Shown: positions 44,961 to 55,018, counted from the first letter of the stretch. The stretch: DNA of 64,000 nt from Cylicocyclus nassatus (GCA_958299035.1 CATQJL010000316.1:30693441-30757440), one strand, 5' to 3'. Translations and numbers: made by a program. Notes: generated from the letters alone by a model not told the origin.

Positions 44961-45055
44961 GGCTGCGTTCATACTGATCCCGAAATTCGGGAACAGTTCC
45001 AACACAGCGCTCGAACTGAGCGTTGTGCTGGAACTGTTCCCGGAAGTTGCAGACT
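44961..45055. mobile_element. Harbinger-type MITE arm
   Basis: TTA (44958-44960) is followed by GGCTGCGTTCATACTGATCC and the same inner sequence as the element at 43586 (CGGGAACAGTTCCARCACAG...TGTGCTGGAACTGTTCCCGG). The right terminus is not recognisable, so the copy is truncated or diverged on that side. Confidence 0.6.
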
Positions 45056-45631
45056 TTGCGTTGCAGACTGCCGGACTGACCTGGATTGCGGAGCATGCGC
45101 CGTGTGATAACAAATCGCCAATTCGTTGACCGCACGGACTGCTCAAACGCTGCGGACCATGCGCTGCGCGTGTGAATTGTCGCGAGAGCACGACTTGTAC
45201 AATGGCTAACTTGTGCTGAGGCAAGCGTTACCTCGAGGCGCGCTACTGCACAGTGATGTCCAGTCCGCGCAGTTAGAATCAACTATATGTTGCAGTGCAA
45301 ATCGGTAGGATAAAGTTATGCTCTACTGGCATTTCGTCCGCACCCTGCGTGTTTCGCACTGCGGCCAGCCCGCGCGGTCGACGAATGACGTGACATAATA
45401 TGCGCAATATACATATGGAATCTGTACGTATCGCGCGATGATGAATCCTGCTTGAAATATTCTCTAAACGATGCCTTATATTGACAGCCACGTGCAGACG
45501 TTTAGCAGCCAACTGTCAAGGTGTACATCTAATGCTTGAATACTTTGGTCGAATAATGCATCTCGGAGTTTGCACTACAGTGTTTCAGGTTCTCAGATTT
45601 TGCTTTTTTTGCCATGCCATGGAAGCACTTA
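45056..45631. other. No gene recognised
   Basis: Minus-strand frames here (135 aa at 44875-45282, 77 aa at 45279-45512) overlap a MITE arm and have no recognisable domain. Confidence 0.4.
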
Positions 45632-45741
45632 GGGTTGTTTCATACTGCAGTCGCTGCAGCAACTGCAGTCACAGTGGGGCGGGCAAAAGGTATTGATCGA
45701 TCGACGGTTGGTGCTGCAGCGACTGCAGTATGAAACAACCC
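45632..45741. mobile_element. Harbinger-type MITE, 110 bp, TTA target duplication
   Basis: Ends GGGTTGTTTCATACTGCAGT and its exact inverse, with arms of about 33 bp. TTA is duplicated at 45629-45631 and 45742-45744. A 3-bp TTA/TAA target and GGG...TTCATACTGCAG-type ends are the mark of PIF/Harbinger MITEs. Confidence 0.85.
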
Positions 45742-45744
45742 TTA

Positions 45745-46241
45745 CAACGCGGCTTTTGAGTTATTGTATCGGTATCAAATTGCTTTGACACACCTTATGT
45801 TATTGGGACGTACTACCAACTTAAGTGGGTTTTACGCGGCCGACTATTTAGTTTATTACATGCTAACAATAGATTTTGGGCTATGATAAAACGAAAGTGA
45901 TAATAGAGAGGTTGTAGGTTTTGACTTTTCGACTGAAGTCATTCGTTAAGACTTGTAAACAATTTGTTCAAGTGCGAATCATAATTTGTTTTATTAGATG
46001 CTCTACAGCGTTTTTCTACTCATTGTTGTCCCTACAATATTTCAGCCTTTTTTTCAAACATGTGCATTATCTCTGTGCTTTATAACATCCGTCCGATATG
46101 TGTATTATCTCTGTGCTTTGGAATATCTTTTCGTTTGAAGTTGAAGCAGTTGTGAATGAATAGTTTTTAATGAAGTGAAAATTTATGTAAAAGATTTTCT
46201 TGGTTTAAATTAGCATTCATCTATGGATTGGCCCCAACCCG
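45745..46241. other. No gene recognised
   Basis: AT-rich sequence. A short doubled block, TGTGCATTATCTCTGTGCTTT / TGTGTATTATCTCTGTGCTTT, lies at about 46060-46120. Confidence 0.45.
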
Positions 46242-46245
46242 CTTG

Positions 46246-46768
46246 CTAGCGACCCGTAAGGTCGCTAGTCTTATATATAAAGCTGGATTGTTTGTCTGTA
46301 TGTCTGTCTGTCTGTATGTATGTACGTATGTTCCGAATAGAAATTTTTATTTCTCAACCGATCCGGACCAAACTTGGCACACATACACTACGAAGCGGAG
46401 CAGGTGTCATAGGTTACTTTTCGTCAACGATCGATGTCGATTTTATCAATTTCTTTCGATTTTTTCCAGGGTTCACCTACGGGGCTGGGATTTGGCACAA
46501 GGGGGTAATCGAGCATGCTGATTACGAACACAATATTAGTTTTAAGAATTATACATTACTTTTATCGATTTTATCGATTTTTTGCAAGGTTTGAGCTACT
46601 GGGCTGAGAGTTGGCACAGGCGGGTAATCGAGCATGCTGATTACTAAAACAGCGGGAATAGTGAATTGGCATGAAGACCTGGGCAAGGGAAAGGTAATAC
46701 TGGCATAGGAATGAGAGCTTTATTATAGTGTTTTGACAGGGCCGGGCGAAGCCGGGTAAGTCAGCTAG
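46246..46768 (+). mobile_element. Short Helitron (500 bp) with a terminal-type hairpin just upstream
   Basis: The element runs from TCTTATATATAAAGCTGG (46269) to GCCGGGCGAAGCCGGG...CAGCTAG|T (46768). It shares the microsatellite, GGACCAAACTTGGC and GGGGGTAATCGAGCATGCTG units with the 12953 element. Immediately upstream, CTAGCGACC-cgtaa-GGTCGCTAG (46246-46268) is a perfect 9-bp hairpin ending in CTAG right at the TC start. That could be part of the 5' terminus in this subfamily or the 3' end of another Helitron joined head to tail. Confidence 0.75.
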
Positions 46769-46838
46769 TCCACAAATAATCTTACGACCTAGAAGCTCCT
46801 TCACTGCTAACTAACGTGTTTTGTATGGTGATTAGCGA

Positions 46839-47309
46839 ATGCCAAGCGAAATTAGTGCTCAGGTTTCTCTTTGTGGCCTGGCTGGGTTATCCATGCAAAC
46901 GACTTCGGAACTGTTTTTTCAGAAGTTTGTTTCCCTGCAACGTGGATTGTTTTGGAAGGTCAGGTCTACGATTTTTTCGCTCAATCCTTCTGATCATTTT
47001 CTTCATTTAGATCAGGGGTACGCTTCACCATTAGATTACGCTGTGCACCCAAGCGAGTTCGAGACAAAACACTCAAAGATTCCTTTCACTTTGTCGAACT
47101 CTCGTGTTGAGAAAAAAAATTCAAAGTATCCTTCACGCCTAGGCGTACCAGTGTTTTCAGAATTTATCAAAAACCTAATTGGCGGACTAACGAAGCAGGA
47201 TTATGCTATTCAGATTAGGAGAGGTTGTTTGAGCGGAGATGTTCAAGATTTTACAATTCGCATTGTAAGATGTTTGTACAGATATTTTACAAACTATTAT
47301 AGCTATTAG
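46839..47309 (+). CDS. 156-aa open frame, unidentified, ending at a mariner-type insertion
   Basis: An uninterrupted frame from an ATG at 46839. It begins MPSEISAQVSLCGLAGLSMQ and later contains HPSEFETKHSKIPFTLSNSR and IKNLIGGLTKQDYAIQIRRG. Composition is protein-like and the frame is long for this AT content. Its last codons, NYYSY, then stop, lie in the 17-bp sequence that is repeated after the neighbouring mariner-type element, so the natural 3' part may have been cut off. No signal peptide or known domain. Could be an exon of an unknown gene. Confidence 0.35.
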   Translation: MPSEISAQVSLCGLAGLSMQTTSELFFQKFVSLQRGLFWKVRSTIFSLNPSDHFLHLDQGYASPLDYAVHPSEFETKHSKIPFTLSNSRVEKKNSKYPSRLGVPVFSEFIKNLIGGLTKQDYAIQIRRGCLSGDVQDFTIRIVRCLYRYFTNYYSY

Positions 47310-48014
47310 GTCGTCCCGAAAGTTCTTGCGCACGATTTCGAAAAATTCATAACTTTTGACTTTTTCAACCGATTTGACTGATTTGATTTTTTTATGAAAG
47401 AGTTAGTCATGCATTTTACAATGACTTTTTAGCTGCTTACTATTGCCCATCTGTTGCATAGATAGGAGCGATAGAAGAAAGTTGGTCAAAATTTTAATTT
47501 TCTGTGTAGGGTCATAAAAAATTGTAAACTTGCAATAAAAATCGAAGCAGTCGGTATTGCAGATATTTTTCACCATTTTTTCTAACAGTGCAAAGTTTGC
47601 GCCGATTGGGCGTCTCTATGAAAAGTTATGATTTCCCTGAAAAATGCCAAAATAAATCAAGTTCGCCGTTTTGTATTGCTTGCTCAAAAATCGTAACTTT
47701 TCATAGAGACGCTCAATTGGCGCATTCTTTGCGCAGTCAGAAAGAGCTGGTGAAGAACCTACAATATCGACTGCTCTGATTTTTGTTGCAAGTTTCCGGC
47801 TTTTTATGACCTACACAGAAAATTCGAATTTTGACTAATTTTTTTCTATCGCTTATATCTATGCAACAGATGACCATTTGTAAGCAGCTAAGAAGTTATT
47901 ATAAAGAACATGACTTACTCTTTCATACAAAATCAAAGCAGTCAAATCGGTTGAAAGATTCAAAAGTTATGAATTTTTGGGAAATCGTGCGCAAGAACTT
48001 TCGGGACGACCTAA
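47306..48014. mobile_element. Mariner-type element, 709 bp
   Basis: Ends TTAGGTCGTCCCGAAAGTTC and its exact inverse, followed by TTGCGCACGATTTC and AAATTCATAACTTTTGA on both sides. TA at 47304-47305 and 48015-48016. Contains an internal inverted pair (GCGTCTCTATGAAAAGTTA near 47605 against its complement near 47695-47713). Same family as 8778-9185. It is flanked, unusually, by a 17-bp direct repeat (47291-47307 and 48021-48037). Confidence 0.85.
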
Positions 48015-48037
48015 TATCATAAACTATTATAGCTATT

Positions 48038-48991
48038 GATTGTTGTAACTACAATATTACAATCTTTATCTCATCCTTGTATAAGACATCATTGCTACGA
48101 TCATAATGAAGCGGTCTCTTAGCAATGTGAGTTTTTATTCATTTGATATTTTGAAAGAAAGTTGTGCATTCCCAACAAACAAACAAAAGAGTTCGGGTCT
48201 CTAGCACGTCGGCGGCAGCTACTGTCCCACAGCAGACCATAACTGCAGTTAATAAAGCAGGAAGAAGTCCGCACATTAGGCTCCAAATGGCCATGTAAAA
48301 CCATCGCTCTATCTGCATCATTAGATATAGTTTCTCGTCAAGTTTGTTTTTGTCAAGCAAATGCCCTTTGTTCAGTTGAACATAAAAAATTGAACCTGCT
48401 TTTTATTTGATTCGTTTGACTCGAATTATTTTGCACATACTGTATTATGCAAAATGGTACTCTTTCCATATCGGCTAGAAGAGACTTCGTTCCTATATTC
48501 CAGACACTTTACTGGCTTGGAATTGTGTTTCGTATGTGCCTTTTGAAATCATTATTCTCAGTGTATCTGTAATATTTGTACAGTCTGGCAGAATGGCTGG
48601 ATATTGTGTTTGCGGTGCCGAGAAACTGACTGCGTAATTTGTTAGAAAATGGATATGTCTTTAATGCAGGCTCCCGAAGCAATCCGTTCAGGGTAAATTT
48701 CACCGAAAAGTTCGGCACCGCAAACCACTTCATTGACGGTAAATCGATTGGACTGCATTTTCAGAATTAGGCTGTAAGGTATGCGGTTCTCTCCTTCTTT
48801 GAGGACTTTTGTCGAAGTGGGATACCACTAGTTAACACTCATATTCGTCGCATTACCAATTACCACCTTTGATCCATTTATCAAACACTGTGCTACTTGT
48901 GGGCTGAAATTCATTTACTGAACGTTGAAATCAATAAACCCGATCTTACAGGAGCTTGTTATTTGGAAACCGAGCCACTTGAACTTATAAG
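48038..48991. other. No gene recognised
   Basis: Overlapping minus-strand frames at 48119-48360 and 48509-48733 show no domain. Confidence 0.4.
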
Positions 48992-49440
48992 AAAGCTACC
49001 TAACTTAGCTCGGCCTTTTGGTAAAAGGCATATATTCTGATTTAGCTTCAAACGCTGATTCCAAATAAGCTATTCCTAGCTGCCACGCACCATTCCGGAG
49101 CGAGTTATGGGCTTTCTCCTACGCAAAATTGGCATACTATTAAACATGAGAAGACTGCTTGTAGATAAAAATCTGCAAGAAAAAGGTGCTGAGGTATCGT
49201 AATAGTACAAATTCAATCTTTCCTCACTAAAAAAAGCTTAACATAGGTTATCAGCACTTGAATATGATGACGTGATGCCCGTGACTTGATGAGCATGCCA
49301 ATTTTGCGCAGGAATAAGCCCATAACTCGCTTCGGAATTGTACGTGGCAGCTAGGATTAGCATATATCGAACCATAGTTTGAAGCTGATTTAGAGCGTAT
49401 ATGTCCCTTTCCAAAAGGCCGAGCTAAGTTAGGTAGCTTC
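48992..49440. repeat. Foldback element, about 450 bp
   Basis: The left arm AAGCTACCTAACTTAGCTCG, then GCCTTTTGG, is mirrored by the right arm ending at 49440. Both carry the GCTGATTCC and GAGTTATGGGCTTT motifs. Arms are about 160 bp. It shares the GCTGATTCCAAAT core with the foldbacks at 16282 and 32801. Confidence 0.8.
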
Positions 49441-49550
49441 CCTTGTCAGATTTTATCATTTTTGATTGCATTATTGATTCTCACTTCAACACATTTTCCT
49501 CCTGTATGTAATGCACAATTTTTTCAGCTTTCTGTAACCGAACCGACGAT

Positions 49551-51028
49551 CTTTTCGGCAGCATAACGTCTTCTACCCATTCAGTTGCAGAGACACAACA
49601 GCTTCTATAGTTCAACATTTTTACGCTGAAATGGAACAGCATGAGCGAAAGTGGGCAGCATCCGAGAAAGCAGGAACATAATGGGAGTAGAAAAAATCAT
49701 TTTTAGTGCCCCGAGCGCAGTCACTGCATACGCGCATTCCGCAACCCTAAATTAATGAAAGTGAGGAGATAAAGATGAGTAAAACACATTGTAACTTTGA
49801 GGAGATAAAGAGGAGATAAAGAATTTAACACATTGTAACTTTGAGGAGATAGTGAGGAGATAAAGATGAGTAAACACATTGTAACTTTCATATTTCATGA
49901 CATGTTGCCACTATCTTGTTATTTTAACATAAGCTGCCTCGAAAAAATCTAGAAAGTAGCATATTTGCTTATTTCTGAGTAGAAATCCCCTGGGGAGTGA
50001 TCCCCTCCCCAGCGTTCCCCTTGTGCATAACAGGGATGGCTGCTGGGGATCATTCCCCTGGCATAAAGGACGATATGCAGCTGATAGCTACAGCGTTTAT
50101 GGAGAGCTGGCACAATTTGCAGCTTCTGTTATGTATTAGAATACTGCTTTGAGCGTCCACGCGGCACCCCCCCCCTTTTCGGCAGCATAACGTCTTCTAC
50201 CCATTCAGTTGCAGAGACACAACAGCTTCTATAGTTCAACATTTTTACGCTGAAATGGAACAGCATGAGCGAAAGTGGGCAGCATCCGAGAAAGCAGGAA
50301 CATAATGGGAGTAGAAAAAATCATTTTTAGTGCCCCGAGCGCAGTCACTGCATACGCGCATTCCGCAACCCTAAATTAATGAAAGTGAGGAGATAAAGAT
50401 GAGTAAAACACATTGTAACTTTGAGGAGATAAAGAGGAGATAAAGAATTTAACACATTGTAACTTTGAGGAGATAGTGAGGAGATAAAGATGAGTAAACA
50501 CATTGTAACTTTCATATTTCATGACATGTTGCCACTATCTTGTTATTTTAACATAAGCTGCCTCGAAAAAATCTAGAAAGTAGCATATTTGCTTATTTCT
50601 GAGTAGAAATCCCCTGGGGAGTGATCCCCTCCCCAGCGTTCCCCTTGTGCATAACAGGGATGGCTGCTGGGGATCATTCCCCTGGCATAAAGGACGATAT
50701 GCAGCTGATAGCTACAGCGTTTATGGAGAGCTGGCACAATTTGCAGCTTCTGTTATGTATTAGAATACTGCTTTGAGCGTCCACGCGGCACCCCCCCCCT
50801 TTTCGGCAGCATAACGTCTTCTACCCATTCAGTTGCAGAGACACAACAGCTTCTATAGTTCAACATTTTTACGCTGAAATGGAACAGCATGAGCGAAAGT
50901 GGGCAGCATCCGAGAAAGCAGGAACATAATGGGAGTAGAAAAAATCATTTTTAGTGCCCCGAGCGCAGTCACTGCATACGCGCATTCCGCAACCCTAAAT
51001 TAATGAAAGTGAGGAGATAAAGATGAGT
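49551..51028 (+). repeat. Tandem repeat, 624-bp unit, about 2.4 copies
   Basis: CTTTTCGGCAGCATAACG begins at 49551, 50175 and 50799, an exact 624-bp step. Units 1 and 2 are complete and appear identical by eye, including the run of nine C at their junctions; unit 3 stops after about 230 bp. Each unit contains a smaller repeat, GAGGAGATAAAGATGAGTAA, with CACATTGTAACTTTGAGGAG-type segments three times, and a GC-rich part with palindromic CCCCTGGGG and GGGGATC motifs. No ORF of note. Confidence 0.95.
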
Positions 51029-51273
51029 TGCGGTCAAAATATGAAATAAGAAAGAGTTTTTCATAGAAAATTTGAAAGCAAGGTGATTTCCCCGCTTGAT
51101 CCCCTCTTTTGCATAAGAGGGTTCACTTCCCCTCCCCACAGGGGATCCCTTGTCCGTTATTGTCTTTGTGCATACGGAGGTTCGCGCGGGGAGGGGAGGG
51201 GATCCCCAGCGGGGATCATTTCAATGGTTAAGCGCACATCCCCTCCCCGCGGGGATGTACGTGCATACGGGCC
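51029..51273. other. G-rich spacer with GGGGATC motifs
   Basis: Between the tandem repeat and the large inverted repeat lies a segment with repeated (G)GGGATCCCC, GGGGAGGGGAGGGG and GTGCATACGG motifs. Similar GGGGATC/CCCCTCCCC words occur in the 624-bp unit, suggesting common origin. Confidence 0.5.
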
Positions 51274-53554
51274 TAAGAGTTCATTCTGCATGGATTTGTG
51301 TGAAACTGGGCTTTTCTCGGCGAAGTATGACGGGGCCCAAAATGCAGGAAGACAAAGGGAAATGGTTGGAAATTGCATGAGAAGCACATATCACGAAATG
51401 CCGCGCGTGCTATGCAATGTACAATACCACCCACAGAATGGGAATTTCGCGAAATTCCAGAAATCTGGCGATTTGGGAATATCGCAAATTGTGCAGGCCG
51501 TAACTTTCTTCGGAATGAATATATTCTAAATCCGAAAGCAGCTTGTGTTCAGCTCGTCAAGGCGAATCTTTCGGTATGCAGAATGTCCTTGATATCTCGA
51601 TTTCATTTTTCTTAAAACTTTCTGCGGACGTATCTTCGCAAAGGTGTGAAGCAACGCGTATTGCCCCCAATAGATTCAGAAAGAAATTTTCGATAGTACT
51701 TTTTCTGTAGATTATGGTGCGCTAGAAATTAGCCGCACACTTCTTTTTGAAGGAGTTAGAAGGGCTGGTGAATTCTGGAAAAATCATGTCGTTCTAAATT
51801 TTTCTCAACGTAACTTTAAAATTTGAAGCTTTCTTGCTAAGGAGATGTGATTTTCGTAATCAGCAGGTCGGAGAACTCTTATGAGCAAGTTTTCCAAAAT
51901 GTTCGAGTAATTTCATTTTTTCTCGGTTTACGCTCTGAAGCTAGCCGATGGGATTTTGGTCAAAATGTTCATGCTCCTAGATTGTAAGGAAACTTCGCTT
52001 ATAGAGGTTTTCGAGCACGCTCTTTACGAAAATCAAGGTCTTTGAGGTTACAGGGCCTTCTTGGTGAGATACGGTGAGGGACTGTAACTGAATCACGAAA
52101 GTGCGTAACTTTGCCCACACTTCTCGCGTATCTGTCAAAAAACTTGCTTGCTTGCTTGTCCAAGTCAAAGTTAGTAGGGACCGTTCCATCGAATGGTGCA
52201 TACCTCAGTCTCCACTCTACAAAAATTGCCGAGTTACGAGCCTACAAAAACACATCCTCATAAATTTTGCCCAAAATGTAAAGATCGCATATTTCGTCGA
52301 AATTCCATCGTGAGTGCTTATGCAACACGCTGATTAAACCTTTTCACGTCCTTAATGGATCTTATTGTGTTAGATTTCGTAGTTTGAGTTCTAGCCACCG
52401 AAATAGCTTCGATATTCAACTGAGCAGCTGCATACGCAAGTACCATATTCAATACAATGAAAGTCTTTGGGCGAAGCGAACACAATATCCGCCATGCGAG
52501 TGTCATACAAGCACTCACGGTGGATTTTCGACGAAATATGCGATCTTTACATTTTGGGCAAAATTTATGAGGATGTGTTTTTGTAGGCTCGTAACTCGGC
52601 AATTTTTGTAGAATGGAGACTGAGGTATGCACCATTCAATGGAACGGTCCCTACTAACTTTGACTTGGACAAGTAAGCAAGCAAGTTTTTTGACAGATAC
52701 GCGAGAAGTGTGGGCAAAGTTACGCACTTTCGTGATTCAGTTACAGTCCCTCACCGTATCTCACCAAGAAGGCCCTGTAACCTCAAAGACCTTGATTTTC
52801 GTAAAGAGCGTGCTCGAAAACCTCTATAAGCGAAGTTTCCATACAATCTAGGAGCATGAACATTTTGACCAAAATCCATCGGTCAGCTTCAGAGCGTAAA
52901 CCGAGAAAAAATGAAATTACTCGAACATTTTGGAAAACTTGCTCATAAGGGTTATCCGACCTGCTGATTACGAAAATCACATCTCCTTAGCACGAGAGCT
53001 TCAAATTTTAAAGTTACGTTGAGAAAAATTTAGAACGACATGATTTTTCCAGAATTCACCAGCCCTTCTAACTCCTTCAAAAGAAGTGTGCGGCTAATTT
53101 CTAGCGCACCATAATCTACAGAAAAAGTACTATCGAAAATTTCTCTCTGAATCTATTGGGGGGCAATACGCGTTGCTTCACACCTTTGCGAAGAGACGTC
53201 CGCAGAAAGTTTTAAGAAAAATGAAATCGAGATATCAAGGACATTCTGCATACCGAAAGATTCGCCTTGACGAGCTGAACACAACGCTGCTTTCGGATTT
53301 AGAATATATTCATTTCGAAGAAAGTTACGGCCTGCACAATTTGCGATATTCCCGAATCGCCAGATTTCTGGAATTTCGCGAAATTCCCGTTCTGTGGGTG
53401 GTATTGTACATTGCATAGCACGCGCGGCATTTCGTGATATGTGCTTCTCATGCTATTTCCAACCATTTCCCTTTGTCTTCCTGCATTTTGGGCCCCGTCA
53501 TACTTCGCCGAGAAAAGCCCAGTTTCACACAAATCCATGCAGAATGAACTCTTA
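51274..53554. repeat. 2.28-kb inverted repeat with arms of about 1.05 kb
   Basis: The left arm (51274 to about 52322) begins TAAGAGTTCATTCTGCATGG, and the right arm (about 52505-53554) ends with its exact complement. The arms match almost throughout: the same 74-aa frame is found at 51977-52201 (minus) and 52627-52851 (plus) with one residue changed near the end. The loop is only about 182 bp. No transposase and no clear target duplication are present. The arms include AAGGGTTATCCGACCTGCTG, a block also found in the Helitrons. Transcription would give a very long double-stranded RNA. Confidence 0.92.
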
Positions 53555-54788
53555 AACTACACCTGCCCTGTTTCTGCAGTGCTCAACAGAATGCGTATGT
53601 AGCCTCTGGAATCAGCACACTGAATGATCCATCTACACTAAAATTTCAGGAGAAAAACTTATATCCCACAACTAGGCACATCTGTATACTGTAAGATGCG
53701 CCTCGCCGAGCTGAGTTGACTGGTACTCTTATATATACAATTCATGAATTTGAATCAAGATAAGGTCTTTTTTATAAAAAAAAAGTTAGGCGTTGCGCGG
53801 CAAAGTTAGGCGGCAAATGCCGCTTTTCCGCCGACTTTTGTCGCGCGACGCGGCGTCCGTCACCTAACTGCGGCGGCGCCGCGTGAGTTAAGTGCCGCCG
53901 CCATTTTTTTTCACAAATTACGGGTGGTATTGTAGTTGGATTTAGAGGACTTATCTCGCGGTTTCGGTGCTAAAAAGACAGGAAAAGTGTGATTGCAGTA
54001 GTAAACACAGCCCAATCTTTGTAAGATGACGTTTGCGTGGCCGAAACAAATGCTTGTCGTTGCAACTTTTCCAGCCAAACAGAATCTTACAAGCTTGTAT
54101 CATTCATTCTATGACCAGGAGACGCGCGACCGCATTGCACACATTGTCTAAACAAGACTAATCATGTACTTAGCAGGTTCACACTTGTCATTTATCTCGT
54201 CCAGGTTCAATCACTCTTTGAAAACAGGGAAGAACAAACTTAAACTTGTTAAGACAATGTCCGCAATGCAGTTTCGCGTCTCTTGTCCTAGAATAGATGG
54301 TACATACTTTGTGCTTAGCTTCTCGTAGTGCAGCTTGTACTTTGTGCTTAGTTTATCGTTAGTAGCATCTACAAAGGCTGAGTATTGAGGCTCGAATTTG
54401 TGCCCAAGTTTACAGTAGGGTTGGAACTTGTTCAAAAAAAGTACAAGTACGCAGGCTTTACAAAGCGTCAAACTAATTAACTATCAAAAATGCTTGAACT
54501 ATCTCACAGCCTTGGTAGAATCTAACTAGAGTTCTTAGACCACAGAAAAGCGAACGTTTGCGGAGCAGACTATCTTCAAAAGCATTTTGAGTTACGTTTA
54601 GACAGTAACGCTTCTCTCTCTGAACTGTGCTGAGTTTGGTGTGTTATATATAAGGTTTTTTATAGTGACTTTACAATGAATTCTGACTTGGATGATTGCA
54701 GTTTTGAGTGATAAAAGGAGATTTTCTTCTAATGTTTGTATTAGTAGGAACTGCTGTAAGTTCGCATTCGGCCCAAAAAACATTCCTG
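53555..54788. other. Mostly non-coding; GC-rich block at 53787-53902
   Basis: Within AT-rich DNA lies an abrupt block of about 115 bp rich in CG dinucleotides: GTTAGGCG repeated, TCGCGCGACGCGGCG, then GCGGCGGCGCCGCG. It is bracketed by A- and T-runs and partly self-complementary, so it may be a small MITE. No exon was seen. Confidence 0.45.
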
Positions 54789-55018
54789 AGGGTGCCTTCA
54801 TACCGCACCGACAGCCGCCACTAGCCGCTTTTGCGCATTATTCCAGTGTTCCAATGCCTTTCCAAAAAGTTAAAAGATTAGGCTATTTGTGATTAATATG
54901 CCGGGTATCCCCACTGTACCGAGGTTGAGCAGGATTTGTGGTTTCGATATTGGGATCCGGAACGGAATAGTGTTCAAAGGCGGCTAGCGGCGCTGCCGGC
55001 GCGGTGTGAAGGTACCTT
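54789..55018. mobile_element. Harbinger-type foldback/MITE, 230 bp
   Basis: The left GGGTGCCTTCATACCGCACC, then GACAGC, pairs with the right GCTGCCGGCGCGGTGTGAAG, then GTACC. Flanking TGA / TAA is a weak match to a TWA target. The TTCATACYG core is shared with the MITEs at 43586, 44961 and 45632. Confidence 0.6.

Noticed and set aside
46228..46594. 97- and 100-aa frames starting MSVCLSVCMYV
   Set aside because: They are translations of the TGTC/TATG microsatellite and internal units of the short Helitron.
49551..51028. CRISPR-like array because of regular repeats
   Set aside because: The unit is 624 bp with no spacers, the DNA is eukaryotic, and there are no cas-like genes. It is an ordinary tandem repeat.
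51977..52851. The same 74-aa frame on both strands, which looked like a conserved gene pair
   Set aside because: The two frames lie at mirrored positions in the arms of the large palindrome, so identity comes from the inverted repeat, not from selection on a protein.
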